DNA of 64,000 nt from Bacillus ndiopicus. Its GTDB lineage: Bacteria > Bacillota > Bacilli > Bacillales_A > Planococcaceae. The translations under genes and the position numbers were made by a program. Shown here piece after piece: positions 1 through 9,430 of the stretch. The notes under the pieces are model-generated. The model did no database searches. It was not told the DNA's origin and was given only the letters and a program-made list of their open reading frames with translations. Each line of letters starts with the position of its first letter. Position 1 is the first letter of the stretch. The stretch covers positions 195,963 to 259,962 of the forward strand of contig NZ_HG964405.1 of assembly GCF_000612805.1 (NCBI RefSeq), written 5' to 3'.

Positions 1-1
1 A

Positions 2-874
2 TGGGCTACTTCCGCGATTATAATAACAGCTATTTTTACGATTGGGATTATCGCTTTTGCTAATCTTTACATTGTGAAGGAAAACGAATATAAAGTAGTG
101 CGTCAATTTGGTGAAGTTGTGAAATATGAGCGTGAGCCTGGGCTGCATATGAAGATACCATTTATCCAAAGTGTAACGACATTGCCGAAAAATTTAATGA
201 CCTATGACATGATGCAGGAAGAGATTAATACAAAAGATAAAAAGCGGATTATTATTGATAATTATGCTGTATGGCGAGTAGTTGACCCAAAGGCGCTAAT
301 TTCTAATGCGGGGACATTGCCGAATGCAGAGCGTCGCATGAGTGAATTTATTTATTCAGTTATTCGTACTGAGCTAGGTACATTGAATTACGATCAAATT
401 ATTAATGATGCAGATTCATCGCGCGGTGATATAAATGATAGTGTAACATTGAAAGTAAATGAGCTTTTAGCCAATGATAACTATGGTATTGAAGTAGTTG
501 ATGTACGTATTCGCCGCACAGATTTACCGCCAGAAAATGAGCAAGCAATTTTTACACGTATGATTTCAGAACGTGAAAAAACAGCACAGACATATTTGTC
601 GCAAGGGGATGCATTGAAGCGAAAAATCGAAGCGGAAACGGATCAAGAAGTGCAAATGCAGCTAGCCAAGGCAAACAGTGGAGCTGCTGTAACAATCGCT
701 GAAGGTGAAGCAGAGGCTGCAAAAATTTATAATGAAGCATTTTCAAAAGACCCTGAATTTTATTCGCTATATCGTACGCTAGAATCATATAAAAAGACGA
801 TTGGTGATGATACGGTTATTATTTTACCGTCAGACTCTCCATATGCAAAAATACTATCAGGTTACCTTGAATAA
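2..874 (+). CDS. hflC: HflC-like SPFH/band 7 membrane protein, 5' end outside window
   Basis: The reading frame is open from the first bases of the window, so the gene starts upstream and about 290 residues are visible. The visible part opens with a hydrophobic membrane anchor, then reads IVKENEYKVVRQFGEVV and continues as an SPFH/prohibitin domain (RIIIDNYAVWRV, VRIRRTDLPPENEQAIFTRM). An alanine/glutamate-rich coiled coil around EGEAEAAKIYNEAF follows, then the typical ending FYSLYRTLESYKKTIG. HflC with HflK forms a membrane complex that modulates the FtsH protease; HflK would be expected just upstream. A GTG at 74 is only an internal codon, because translating from there would remove the anchor. 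A strong terminator follows. Confidence 0.9.
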   Translation, partial: WATSAIIITAIFTIGIIAFANLYIVKENEYKVVRQFGEVVKYEREPGLHMKIPFIQSVTTLPKNLMTYDMMQEEINTKDKKRIIIDNYAVWRVVDPKALISNAGTLPNAERRMSEFIYSVIRTELGTLNYDQIINDADSSRGDINDSVTLKVNELLANDNYGIEVVDVRIRRTDLPPENEQAIFTRMISEREKTAQTYLSQGDALKRKIEAETDQEVQMQLAKANSGAAVTIAEGEAEAAKIYNEAFSKDPEFYSLYRTLESYKKTIGDDTVIILPSDSPYAKILSGYLE

Positions 875-894
875 CATATGAATTTATGTAAAGG

Positions 895-944
895 AATTGT
901 CCGAAAAGCAGGCTAATGCACTGCTTTTCGGGCAATTTTTTCGG
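895..944 (+). terminator. Rho-independent terminator after hflC
   Basis: Perfect 11-bp stem CCGAAAAGCAG (901-911) / CTGCTTTTCGG (921-931), extended outward through a G-U pair and five more pairs (895-899 with 933-937), then a T-run. The stretch 875-1265 holds this hairpin and then AT-rich sequence leading to the next gene. A TATAAT at 1150-1155 has no good -35. Confidence 0.9.
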
Positions 945-1265
945 CCTTCGAAAACATGCGATTATTCTTTGAAAAGTTGAAGGTGCTGGTTTCTACGTTG
1001 TTTTTAAAATGAATAAATAAAGCAAGTTTTTCTGCTGTGTCAAAGTTGATGTCAGACTTCTGGACAACCTTCTTTGTAATTTTTTTCTCATTTTCTACAA
1101 AAATCAGCATGATTTTGCTGGAAAATGTAGCAATCAAAAGATAATATAGTATAATGGACTACGGTTAGTTGTTTTGGCATATTTATTCACAAGAAAATTA
1201 ATGTAAAATGTATACGAGTAAACAATTTTTAAAAAGTACTTAAGACTTAGAAAGGTGGAAAAGAA

Positions 1266-2429
1266 GTGATTTTTTTAGATCCTAATTATATCTCCCCAAT
1301 GTTACAAGAGGCATTAATACGTACAAAAATTCCGATGTACGATATCGTTAATCAGCAATTAATAAATGAACCACAAGCTACTACTTTAGAATTACAAGAA
1401 AATCAGCTTATTATTATTAATTCAGAACATGCTATTAAATTATTAACAGATCAATTTGCACATTTAAATGCTACTAAATGGTCGAATTTATTTAAAAATA
1501 AAGTAGCATTCCGAAGATTTTTAGCATCAAGCTTCCCAAGCTTTTACTTCAAAGAAAGTACATTGCATGAGTTAAGCATGATGGACAGCACTAGCATACC
1601 GTATCCAATTATTCTAAAACCAGCTATCGGTTATGCAAGCGTTGGCGTACAAAAAATTAAGGATGCGCAACAATTTACAGAAGCTGTTCAACAATTAGTA
1701 AAAAATAATGGTTTTGCAACTTCTTACGCAAAAGATATTTTAAATTTCCAAACATTTATTTTAGAAACATACATTGAAGGACAAGAGTTAGCAGTAGATG
1801 CTTATTTTAATGAGGATGGGAAACCGATTATTTTAAATTTATTTGCTCGTATGTTCCGTGATGCAGAGGATATGAGTGATCGAATTTATTATACAAGTAA
1901 ACAAGTACTAGCTCAGTATTTGTCAGTTGTTGAAAAATACTTAAGTGAACTAGGAGCTTCACTTGAAATGCGTAACTACCCATTTCATATCGAGCTTCGC
2001 ATTGACGCACAAGGCATTTTAATTCCAATTGAAGTGAATCCTTTACGCTTTGCTGGTATTGGTACGACAGAACTTGGTACATACGCTTATGATATTAATC
2101 CATATGAATATGTTTTCAACAAATGGGAACCAGATTGGTCACAAAAAATTGCCAAAATGGATGATCGAATTTATAGCTTTACTTGTGCAGAGTTTGACAG
2201 CCATCTTACTTTTGAAGATATTGACTGTATTCATCACGAAAAGCTGAAACAAGAATTTGATCATCTATTAGATTATCGAATTATGCCACAAGACAGTGGG
2301 ACAACCTTTGCAGTTATCTTTTTTGCTAGTGATTCATTTAGTCAAAATGAACATATTTTATCATTAGATTTTATGTCATTTATTACAACAAAGAACGAGG
2401 CACTTGCTTTAAGCAGTTCTCACAACTAG
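1266..2429 (+). CDS. ATP-grasp domain protein of unknown substrate
   Basis: A 387-residue soluble protein starting at GTG behind AAAGGTGG. The central part carries ATP-grasp signatures: YPIILKPAIGYASVGVQKI (nucleotide-binding lysine region, about residue 120), FILETYIEGQELAVDAYF, and a C-terminal metal/nucleotide site around PIEVNPLRFAG. Family members ligate a carboxylate to an amine or thiol through an acyl-phosphate; the substrate cannot be read here. It lies 18 bp upstream of a chemoreceptor gene and probably shares its transcript, which is an unusual partnership. I recognise the family but not the specific enzyme. Confidence 0.8.
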   Translation: MIFLDPNYISPMLQEALIRTKIPMYDIVNQQLINEPQATTLELQENQLIIINSEHAIKLLTDQFAHLNATKWSNLFKNKVAFRRFLASSFPSFYFKESTLHELSMMDSTSIPYPIILKPAIGYASVGVQKIKDAQQFTEAVQQLVKNNGFATSYAKDILNFQTFILETYIEGQELAVDAYFNEDGKPIILNLFARMFRDAEDMSDRIYYTSKQVLAQYLSVVEKYLSELGASLEMRNYPFHIELRIDAQGILIPIEVNPLRFAGIGTTELGTYAYDINPYEYVFNKWEPDWSQKIAKMDDRIYSFTCAEFDSHLTFEDIDCIHHEKLKQEFDHLLDYRIMPQDSGTTFAVIFFASDSFSQNEHILSLDFMSFITTKNEALALSSSHN

Positions 2430-2447
2430 AGAAGGAGCGGGCTATAC

Positions 2448-4130
2448 ATGGGCAAAAAAAAACAATCTGTTAAAACGAAAATATTGGCGAGCATCATTCT
2501 ACCGATTAGCATCTTAAGTATTGTTTTCGGCATGCTTTGCTATATGGTTGCGAATAATTTAGTTAAAGAACAAATTCTTCCAACATATGAACAAAACCTC
2601 ACATTAAAAATGGAGCAATTTGCAAGATTAATAGATCCATATACTGTCAATGCTGCGAAAACAGATAAGACTAAATTTGAAAAGCTTTTACAAATAACTA
2701 CAGATTTTAAACACAAAACAGGGTTAGAGCATGTTTATATTATTAGTAAAATTAATGGACAAGAGTATATTTTAGTATTGAGTGATGATGGCGAATATTT
2801 AACACCAATTGAGTATTCAGAGGATCAAACGAAAGCGACAAGCACAACAGAAATCGTAGTTAGTCCAATTTATGGAGATAATTACGGTGATCATAAATCA
2901 ACATTTTTACAAATCCCAGGAACGGATTCGGTAATAGGTCTTGACGCAGATGCAGATTTTATTAGTGAAATAAAAAATGAAATTATCATGACAGTTATTG
3001 GGATTTCACTTGTTTTTATTGCTATAGGTGTAACGGTGGCACTGTTTATCGCACGTAATATTACACGACCGATGGAGCGTTTAGTAAACCATACGCAAAT
3101 TGTGGCAAAAGGTGATTTACAGCAGCAAGTAGTGGTGGAAGGAGATAAGGAAGTACGTAATTTAGCACAAAGCTTCCATGATATGCAGGAACAACTTCGA
3201 GAAACAATCCATCATGTAAACGTTACATCAACGCATGTTGACCAAAGTTCATCAACGTTGAAGGAAAGTGTAGAGCAGCTAACAATTGCTTCAACACAAG
3301 TGGCGGGCGCTATTCAAGAAATTGCTTCAAGCAGTGACTTAATCGTAGAAGGTGCAGTGCAAAATCGTGGAGCAATTGAGCAAATGGTTTCACAAATTGC
3401 TTATATTTCCAACATGACTTCACAAGTATCTGATGGAGCATTACGTGCTACAAACATTGCACAACAAGGTAATGAAGTAGTTCAAAGCTCAGTAAAAGGA
3501 ATTGGAAATATTCATGAAACAGCAAAAACATCTTTAAAAATCACAGAGCAGATGAATGTGCGTTCAACAGAAGTAAGTCAAATTACGAAAATTATTTCGG
3601 GCATTTCTGACCAAATTAATTTATTAGCATTGAATGCGGCCATTGAAGCAGCAAGAGCTGGGGAATATGGAAAAGGGTTCGCTGTTGTGGCAGATGAAAT
3701 TCGTTCGTTAGCTGAGCAATCAGCACAGTCAGCAAGCAATATTACGACATTAATACAAGGGATGCAAAAAGATTCAGATGATTCAGTGGTAGCTATTACA
3801 AATGTTGTAGCACAAATTGAGCATGAAAATACAGCAATGCATTCAGCTGGTGAAACATTCAGCACAATCTCATCAATGGTTAGTGAAATGAATGGTGAAA
3901 TTCAGCAAATAACAGCTACGATTCAGGAAATGGCAGCAAGTTCGAATCAAGTACTTGCTACGACAAACCAAACAGTTGAATCGATTGAAGCATCTAGCGA
4001 GCATTCACAAAGCATTGCGGCATCAATGGAAGAGCAAACAGCTACTACCGAGGAAATGCTAAGCATTGCGACTGAATTAAACGAAATGATTGGCAATTTA
4101 AAAACACAGATTGAGCACTTTAAAATATAA
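2448..4130 (+). CDS. Methyl-accepting chemotaxis protein
   Basis: A 560-residue transmembrane chemoreceptor. The first membrane helix is at about residues 12-34 and the second at about 181-203. Between them is a ~147-residue extracytoplasmic sensor of single-Cache size. A HAMP linker ([20 protein letters not shown]) follows the second helix. The cytoplasmic coiled coil contains the highly conserved hairpin tip with [15 protein letters not shown] and [16 protein letters not shown] (about residues 390-425), which binds CheA/CheW. Glutamine/glutamate pairs flanking the tip are candidate methylation sites. The ligand is unknown. It follows the ATP-grasp gene closely and ends at a strong terminator; no other chemotaxis genes are in the window. 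Confidence 0.95.
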   Translation: MGKKKQSVKTKILASIILPISILSIVFGMLCYMVANNLVKEQILPTYEQNLTLKMEQFARLIDPYTVNAAKTDKTKFEKLLQITTDFKHKTGLEHVYIISKINGQEYILVLSDDGEYLTPIEYSEDQTKATSTTEIVVSPIYGDNYGDHKSTFLQIPGTDSVIGLDADADFISEIKNEIIMTVIGISLVFIAIGVTVALFIARNITRPMERLVNHTQIVAKGDLQQQVVVEGDKEVRNLAQSFHDMQEQLRETIHHVNVTSTHVDQSSSTLKESVEQLTIASTQVAGAIQEIASSSDLIVEGAVQNRGAIEQMVSQIAYISNMTSQVSDGALRATNIAQQGNEVVQSSVKGIGNIHETAKTSLKITEQMNVRSTEVSQITKIISGISDQINLLALNAAIEAARAGEYGKGFAVVADEIRSLAEQSAQSASNITTLIQGMQKDSDDSVVAITNVVAQIEHENTAMHSAGETFSTISSMVSEMNGEIQQITATIQEMAASSNQVLATTNQTVESIEASSEHSQSIAASMEEQTATTEEMLSIATELNEMIGNLKTQIEHFKI

Positions 4131-4139
4131 CTGTTTAAG

Positions 4140-4190
4140 AGCTGTCGAAGAAATGCAGACTACTTCTGCATTTTCTCGACAGCTATTTCG
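4140..4190 (+). terminator. Terminator after the chemoreceptor gene
   Basis: Long stem with outer arms AGCTGTCGA (4140-4148) and TCGACAGCT (4176-4184), and inner arms GAAATGCAG / CTGCATTT, followed by ATTTCG. The rest of the 320-bp gap to the next gene shows only AT-rich sequence, with a TATAAT at 4415-4420 lacking a clear -35. Confidence 0.85.
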
Positions 4191-4452
4191 TGTTAATTGA
4201 AGTGATTGTTATTTACCCAAAGGCTGGAAACAATAAAGTGAAAGCCAATAGCTTGAATTTGGAAGAGAGGTAAGGTTATAGGGGAATTTGGACTAAAGTC
4301 CTCTAAGATGCAATTGATTACGGGTTATTATAGTTATGATACATGGATTTATATTTAAGGATAATATTGTTATATAAGGATATAGAAATTTCTTTTCATC
4401 GCTCTATTTATTGTTATAATAGACTATGTAACTTAATAGAGAGGTGGATATG

Positions 4453-4887
4453 ATGAGCAAGCGAATTCAAAATTTGCTAGTGGCATTTATTATCGCAACG
4501 TCAATGACGGCGCTTTTTCAATCAAGTCATTTTGAGTTGATGAAAACAAGCCTATTTCATATACCTGTAATTTTTTTAATCATGTTTATTCTTGGAACTA
4601 TTATTGCCGAAGATGTTCGTAATGCCTTTAAAAAGGTGCTTTGGTTTGAAAAACGTAAAGACCAGCGTCCAGTTTGGCAAGTTGGTATCGGGATGATTTT
4701 CTATTTCGCACAAATTGGTTTTGTAGAAGTATTTATGAGAGGCGTTATGCACTACAATCTTGGTGGTATGCCGCTGTACTTAGTTATTAGCTTTTTAAAT
4801 GCTTTTTTATTGACGGTTATTTTTGAGGAAATTTTCTATAAAAATGATAGTCATGCTATAGAACCTTATAAAGTGAAAAATAAATGA
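4453..4887 (+). CDS. Small multi-spanning membrane protein, unknown function
   Basis: About 144 residues with four hydrophobic segments: LLVAFIIATSMTALF, IPVIFLIMFILGTII, QVGIGMIFYFAQIGFVEVFM and LYLVISFLNAFLLTVIF. A basic loop (KKVLWFEKRKDQR) lies between the second and third. The start at ATG 4453 is chosen because AGAGGTGG (4440-4447) lies 5 nt upstream; the in-frame GTG at 4444 overlaps that site. No recognisable family motif. It stands alone, with terminators on both sides. Confidence 0.6.
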   Translation: MSKRIQNLLVAFIIATSMTALFQSSHFELMKTSLFHIPVIFLIMFILGTIIAEDVRNAFKKVLWFEKRKDQRPVWQVGIGMIFYFAQIGFVEVFMRGVMHYNLGGMPLYLVISFLNAFLLTVIFEEIFYKNDSHAIEPYKVKNK

Positions 4888-4893
4888 TTGAAT

Positions 4894-4947
4894 AGGCGCT
4901 TTTGCAAAACTTTTTTGAGGAAAGTTTATGTAGAAGCGCCTTTTTTG
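4894..4947 (+). terminator. Terminator after the small membrane protein
   Basis: Arms AGGCGCTT (4894-4901) and AAGCGCCT (4934-4941), followed by TTTTTT. The 32-nt loop is longer than usual. Confidence 0.75.
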
Positions 4948-5199
4948 GTGGAAAAAAACTCGGATTCACGCTAAAGTTAAGAGGAGAATAGTTCGAACGC
5001 ATGTTTTTACCAGGATTCAGTGAGGTTCCATTCACTTGCTGTTTGAGAGGAAGAGTGCCACACGCGTATTGCGGTTGAGTAACCAACATCGTATTGTCTA
5101 CATAATGTGGCCAATTAACTACTAGCACGTGTGTTGACGGTTACTCCCACCAGTTGCTCGAAAGCTGGCTGAGGCGTAATAGATTTTGTAATTGAAGAG
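4948..5199 (+). other. Non-coding gap upstream of polA
   Basis: No credible gene on either strand. The sequence contains TTGCGGTTGAGTAACC (about 5069-5084), which resembles the TTGCGACGAGTAACC repeat motif found elsewhere in the window. polA has its own ribosome site (GAGGAGCG) just before 5212. No clear promoter was recognised. Confidence 0.4.
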
Positions 5200-5211
5200 G
5201 AGCGTACAACA

Positions 5212-7842
5212 ATGGCGAAAGAAAAATTATTATTACTTGATGGCAATAGTTTAGCCTATCGTGCATTTTTTGCATTGCCACCATTAACGAATGATAGTGG
5301 AATTCATACGAATGCTTCATATGGTTTTACGATGATGCTACAAAAAATTGTGGAGGAAGAGCAGCCGACACAAATGCTTGTGGCATTCGATGCAGGGAAA
5401 ACGACATTCCGCCACGAGTCTTTTGGAGAATATAAAGGTGGTCGCCAAAAAACGCCACCTGAATTATCGGAGCAATTCCCTTATATTCGCAAGCTTATTG
5501 ATGCCTACAATATTAAGCGCTATGAGCTTGATTTATATGAGGCAGATGATATTATCGGTACTTTAGCAAAGCAAGCCGAAGCTGGCGGTAGTGAAGTTAT
5601 TATCGTATCAGGTGATAAAGATTTGACGCAGCTATCATCAGACAATGTCACTGTATATATTACACGTAAAGGGATTACAGATATTGAAAAATATACGCCA
5701 GCACATATCGAAGAGAAGTATGGACTAACGCCTGCACAAATCATTGATATGAAGGGCCTGATGGGAGACGCATCGGACAATATTCCAGGAGTTCCTGGTG
5801 TTGGGGAAAAAACAGCCATTAAGCTACTGAAGGAATACGGTTCTGTTGAAGCGTTGTATGAGGCAATTGATGGAATGAAGGCTTCTAAAATGAAAGAAAA
5901 GCTTGTAGAAAATGAAGATAGTGCACATTTATCGAAAAAGCTTGCAACAATTTTCACAGAGGCACCAATTGAGATAACACTTGATGATTTAGCTTATGCT
6001 GGGCCAAATGAAGATGCCTTGCTTGCAGTTTGGCAGGAGCTTGGCTTTAAATCATTAATTGAAAAAAGTGATATGCAAAGTACAGCACAGGAGCAGGAGG
6101 ACATCCAGCTAAATATTGTAGCTGATGTAACTACTGCGATGCTAAAAGATACGATGGCACTTCATGTGGAACTAGAAAACGAGCACTATCATAGCTGTGA
6201 TATGCTTGGGATTGCTGTAACAAATGGTGAAGATGCAACATATATTCCCGTAGAAATTGCATTAAAGAGCGATGCTTTCAAAGCTTGGCTAGAAGATGCA
6301 TCGAAGAAAAAATATATTGTAGATAGCAAAGCTACACAGGCTATTTTAGCTCGTTATGATATTCAACTTGCTGGCGTTGCATTTGATTTGCTTCTTGCAT
6401 CATACATTGTTAATCCAGCTATTTCAGGTGATGATGTCGCAGCACTTGCAAAGGAATTTGGCTATACAAATGTACAAGCTAATGAAGTAGTGTATGGCAA
6501 AGGGGCAAAGTGGACAGTGCCAGAAACAGGTGTATTAGCGGATCATATTAGCCGAAAAGCAATTGCATTATGGCATTTACAGTCAGTTGTAGAAAAGAAG
6601 CTAAAGGATAATGAGCAATACGATTTATATCATGATTTGGAATTACCACTTGCTGAGATATTAGGGAAAATGGAAATCGAAGGAATTTCAGTTGATGTAG
6701 AAATATTAAAGCAAATGGGAGAGGCATTGCAGGAGAAGCTCACGGTTATTGAGCAATCAATCTATGAGCTTGCAGGTGAAGAATTTAACATTAACTCACC
6801 AAAGCAATTAGGTGTTATTTTATTCGATAAGCTAGGCTTACCTGTCTTGAAAAAAACAAAAACAGGTTATTCCACAGCGGCGGATGTATTGGAAAAGCTA
6901 CAATCTGAGCATGATATTGTGAAGCATATTTTAGATTATCGCCAATTAGCTAAGCTGCAATCGACGTATATCGAAGGACTCACAAAAGAGGTACACGCTA
7001 AAGATGGCAAAGTGCATACGCGCTTCCAGCAAGCATTGACAGCAACAGGGCGCTTAAGCTCGACAGACCCGAACCTACAAAATATTCCGATTCGCTTAGA
7101 GGAAGGTCGTAAAATTCGCCAAGCATTCGTACCATCAAAAGAAGGCTGGGTATTATTTGCGGCAGACTATTCACAAATCGAGCTACGCGTATTAGCACAT
7201 ATGTGTCAGGACCCTGTTCTAGTAGAAGCATTCAAGGAAGGAATGGATATTCATACACGTACAGCAATGGATGTCTTCGGTGTCACAAACCCAGATGAAG
7301 TAACAGCAAATATGCGCCGTACAGCAAAGGCTGTAAACTTCGGTATTATTTATGGTATTAGTGATTACGGCTTGTCACAAAACTTAGATATACCGCGTAA
7401 AAAGGCGGCTGAGTTTATTGAAAGCTATTTACAAAGCTTCCCTGGTGTAAAAGGCTATATGGAAAACATTGTAGCAGATGCTAGACGAGATGGCTTTGTC
7501 ACAACAATCTTAAATCGCCGCCGTTATCTACCTGATATTAATAGCTCAAATTTCAATTTACGTAGCTTCGCTGAGCGTACAGCGATGAATGCACCGATTC
7601 AAGGAAGTGCAGCTGATATTATTAAAAAAGCAATGATTGATATGGATATACGCTTGCAGAAGGAAGGCTTACAGGCAAAGCTTTTATTACAAGTACACGA
7701 TGAATTAATTTTCGAAGCACCAGCCGAGGAAATAGAAATTTTAGAACGGATCGTACCGGAGGTTATGGAATCTGCTATTGAACTAGCTGTACCATTAAAA
7801 GTTGATTATTCACACGGTCACTCTTGGTATGATGCAAAGTAA
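5212..7842 (+). CDS. polA: DNA polymerase I
   Basis: 876 residues, the normal length for Bacillus Pol I. The N-terminal ~290 residues are the 5'-3' exonuclease/flap endonuclease domain (LLLDGNSLAYRAFFALP, YEADDIIGTLA, SGDKDLTQL, GLMGDASDNIPGVPGVGEKTA). The middle domain keeps the 3'-5' exonuclease fold but reads HVELENE where proofreading enzymes have a DxE motif, so proofreading is probably lost, as in Bacillus. The C-terminal polymerase has motif A AADYSQIELRVLAH (about residue 650), motif B RRTAKAVNFGIIYGIS, and motif C LLQVHDELIFEAP (about 829). It fills gaps in excision repair and Okazaki fragment processing. mutM follows after 12 bp. Confidence 0.98.
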   Translation: MAKEKLLLLDGNSLAYRAFFALPPLTNDSGIHTNASYGFTMMLQKIVEEEQPTQMLVAFDAGKTTFRHESFGEYKGGRQKTPPELSEQFPYIRKLIDAYNIKRYELDLYEADDIIGTLAKQAEAGGSEVIIVSGDKDLTQLSSDNVTVYITRKGITDIEKYTPAHIEEKYGLTPAQIIDMKGLMGDASDNIPGVPGVGEKTAIKLLKEYGSVEALYEAIDGMKASKMKEKLVENEDSAHLSKKLATIFTEAPIEITLDDLAYAGPNEDALLAVWQELGFKSLIEKSDMQSTAQEQEDIQLNIVADVTTAMLKDTMALHVELENEHYHSCDMLGIAVTNGEDATYIPVEIALKSDAFKAWLEDASKKKYIVDSKATQAILARYDIQLAGVAFDLLLASYIVNPAISGDDVAALAKEFGYTNVQANEVVYGKGAKWTVPETGVLADHISRKAIALWHLQSVVEKKLKDNEQYDLYHDLELPLAEILGKMEIEGISVDVEILKQMGEALQEKLTVIEQSIYELAGEEFNINSPKQLGVILFDKLGLPVLKKTKTGYSTAADVLEKLQSEHDIVKHILDYRQLAKLQSTYIEGLTKEVHAKDGKVHTRFQQALTATGRLSSTDPNLQNIPIRLEEGRKIRQAFVPSKEGWVLFAADYSQIELRVLAHMCQDPVLVEAFKEGMDIHTRTAMDVFGVTNPDEVTANMRRTAKAVNFGIIYGISDYGLSQNLDIPRKKAAEFIESYLQSFPGVKGYMENIVADARRDGFVTTILNRRRYLPDINSSNFNLRSFAERTAMNAPIQGSAADIIKKAMIDMDIRLQKEGLQAKLLLQVHDELIFEAPAEEIEILERIVPEVMESAIELAVPLKVDYSHGHSWYDAK

Positions 7843-7854
7843 GGAGTGATTTCT

Positions 7855-8727
7855 GTGCCTGAATTACCAGAGGTTGAAGGAGTCGTTAAAGATTTAAAGC
7901 CGTTAGTTGAAGGCAAAATAATTCAATCTGTTACATTATCTGATGTAGTTTATACATCTCATGAAGCAGGTAAGCAAACAATTGTTAAAGGAAGTGCGCT
8001 ACAGCATTTTGAGGCGAGCGTACAACAGATGACGGTTACTGCTATTGAACGACGTGCTAAATATATTTTTATTCATTTGCAAAAAGAAGGGGAGCCATTT
8101 GTGCTCGTCAACCATTTAGGGATGACGGGCGCATGGTTTGTCGTGCAAAATGTGACAGAAATTGAAGAGGAAAAATTTCGTAAGCATATCCATGCAACCT
8201 TTACTTTAGCAAGTGGTGAACTACTTATTTATAGTGATATCCGTCGTTTTGGTGAGCTACGCTTTTTACGCACAATTGATGAGCATGCACCATTAACAAA
8301 AATGGCGCCCGAACCGTTTGACAATGATGCATGTGAATTTTTCCTAACGCAGTGTATGAAAGCGAAATATGAAAACAAAGCGGTGAAGGAAGTTATCATG
8401 GATGGACAAGTAATTTCTGGCTGTGGCAATATTTATGCGACAGAAGCGCTATTTGCTACGAAAATTAAGCCAATGAAAAAAGTAAAAGCTATTTCGAAGG
8501 CGAAGAAAATAGAGTTGTTTCAAGCGATTGTCAATGTATTACAGGAAAGTATTGACAATGGCGGCTCAACAATTTCAGATTATCGTACTGTTAACGGCGG
8601 CGCAGGCTCGATGCAAAATCGCTTGAAAATGTATAGTCATAAACAGTGTCCACTATGTCAAACGGAAACAACATCCGTCGTCATTGCTGGACGCACATCA
8701 ACGTATTGCCCAAGCTGTCAAAAATAA
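7855..8727 (+). CDS. mutM: Formamidopyrimidine-DNA glycosylase
   Basis: About 290 residues. The enzyme excises 8-oxoguanine and other oxidised purines and nicks the strand by beta,delta-elimination. The start is set at GTG 7855, giving MPELPEVEG, because the catalytic proline must be residue 2 after Met removal. An in-frame GTG at 7846 would bury that proline and overlaps the AAGGAGTG ribosome site (7841-7848). Other signatures are the HLGMTGAW strand, the helix-two-turn-helix region with SGCGNIYATEALF, and the C-terminal zinc finger CPLCQ...CPSC. It lies 12 bp after polA in a repair operon. Confidence 0.97.
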   Translation: MPELPEVEGVVKDLKPLVEGKIIQSVTLSDVVYTSHEAGKQTIVKGSALQHFEASVQQMTVTAIERRAKYIFIHLQKEGEPFVLVNHLGMTGAWFVVQNVTEIEEEKFRKHIHATFTLASGELLIYSDIRRFGELRFLRTIDEHAPLTKMAPEPFDNDACEFFLTQCMKAKYENKAVKEVIMDGQVISGCGNIYATEALFATKIKPMKKVKAISKAKKIELFQAIVNVLQESIDNGGSTISDYRTVNGGAGSMQNRLKMYSHKQCPLCQTETTSVVIAGRTSTYCPSCQK

Positions 8728-8790
8728 TAACTAATTTAGAGGAAGCCTACAATGGGGAAACTATCAGACCTTCGATAAAGGGGAATTTGT

Positions 8791-9387
8791 ATGATTATAG
8801 GATTAACAGGAAGCATTGCAAGCGGTAAAAGTACCGTGGCACAAATGCTAAAAGAGTATCAATTGCCGATTGTTGATGCAGACTTAGTTGCACGACAAGT
8901 AGTAGAGCCAGGCTCTGAGACGTTGCAGAAAATTGCTGAGGCTTTTGGTCAAGACGTTATTAAAGAAGATGGTGCAATGGATCGCGAAAAGGTTGGCTCG
9001 ATTATTTTCCATGAACCTGCGCAACGTAAGGTGTTAAATGATATTATACATCCTGCTATTCGCACGGAAATGCTACGCCAACGTGATGAGCTCCTACATG
9101 GTGGGGCAGAGCATGTTGTAATGGATATTCCACTATTATTTGAAAGCAAGCTACAGCATTTTGTTGATAAAATATTAGTTGTGTCTGTTACAGAGGAAAT
9201 CCAGCTCGCTCGCTTAATGGAACGCAATCAGCTACCTGAAAATGAGGCACGTGCTCGTATTGCATCACAATTGCCTATGTCTGTGAAAGAGCAAGGGGCA
9301 GATGCGGTAATATACAATAATGCAACAAAGGAATCGACGGCTGAGCAACTGAAGAAAATATTGCAGCAGTGGGCGGTTATTTATTGA
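8791..9387 (+). CDS. coaE: Dephospho-CoA kinase
   Basis: 198 residues. It phosphorylates the 3'-hydroxyl of dephospho-CoA, the last step of coenzyme A synthesis. It starts MIIGLTGSIASGKST with the P-loop at residues 7-14, then IVDADLVARQVVEPG, HPAIRTEM, and MDIPLLFESKLQHFVDKILVV. It follows mutM by 63 bp. The ytaF gene found between them in B. subtilis is absent. The gene ends at a shared bidirectional terminator. Confidence 0.97.
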   Translation: MIIGLTGSIASGKSTVAQMLKEYQLPIVDADLVARQVVEPGSETLQKIAEAFGQDVIKEDGAMDREKVGSIIFHEPAQRKVLNDIIHPAIRTEMLRQRDELLHGGAEHVVMDIPLLFESKLQHFVDKILVVSVTEEIQLARLMERNQLPENEARARIASQLPMSVKEQGADAVIYNNATKESTAEQLKKILQQWAVIY

Positions 9388-9388
9388 G

Positions 9389-9430
9389 AGATGTAGGGGA
9401 AAGTTGACTCTTCCCCTACATCTTTTTTTG
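9389..9430. terminator. Bidirectional terminator between coaE and the reverse-strand sigma operon
   Basis: Perfect 13-bp arms AGATGTAGGGGAA (9389-9401) and TTCCCCTACATCT (9411-9423), with a T-run on the forward strand. It lies between two converging genes. Confidence 0.9.

Noticed and set aside
913..1137. 74-codon reverse-strand frame behind hflC
   Set aside because: It ends inside the terminator hairpin, has no good ribosome site, and the translation has no recognisable features.
4856..5128. 90-codon reverse-strand frame upstream of polA
   Set aside because: It overlaps the end of the membrane protein gene and its terminator; the composition is not protein-like and no ribosome site is seen.
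5520..5957. Long reverse-strand frames inside polA, pheT, thrS and other large genes
   Set aside because: All lie opposite strongly supported coding sequences, lack ribosome sites and have serine- or leucine-rich shadow composition.
6121..6700. Possible active proofreading domain in PolA
   Set aside because: The fold is there, but the DxE metal-binding motif reads VELE, so activity is not supported.
8646..8828. 60-codon frame across the mutM-coaE junction
   Set aside because: It overlaps the mutM zinc finger and the coaE start in another frame, as expected for a shadow.
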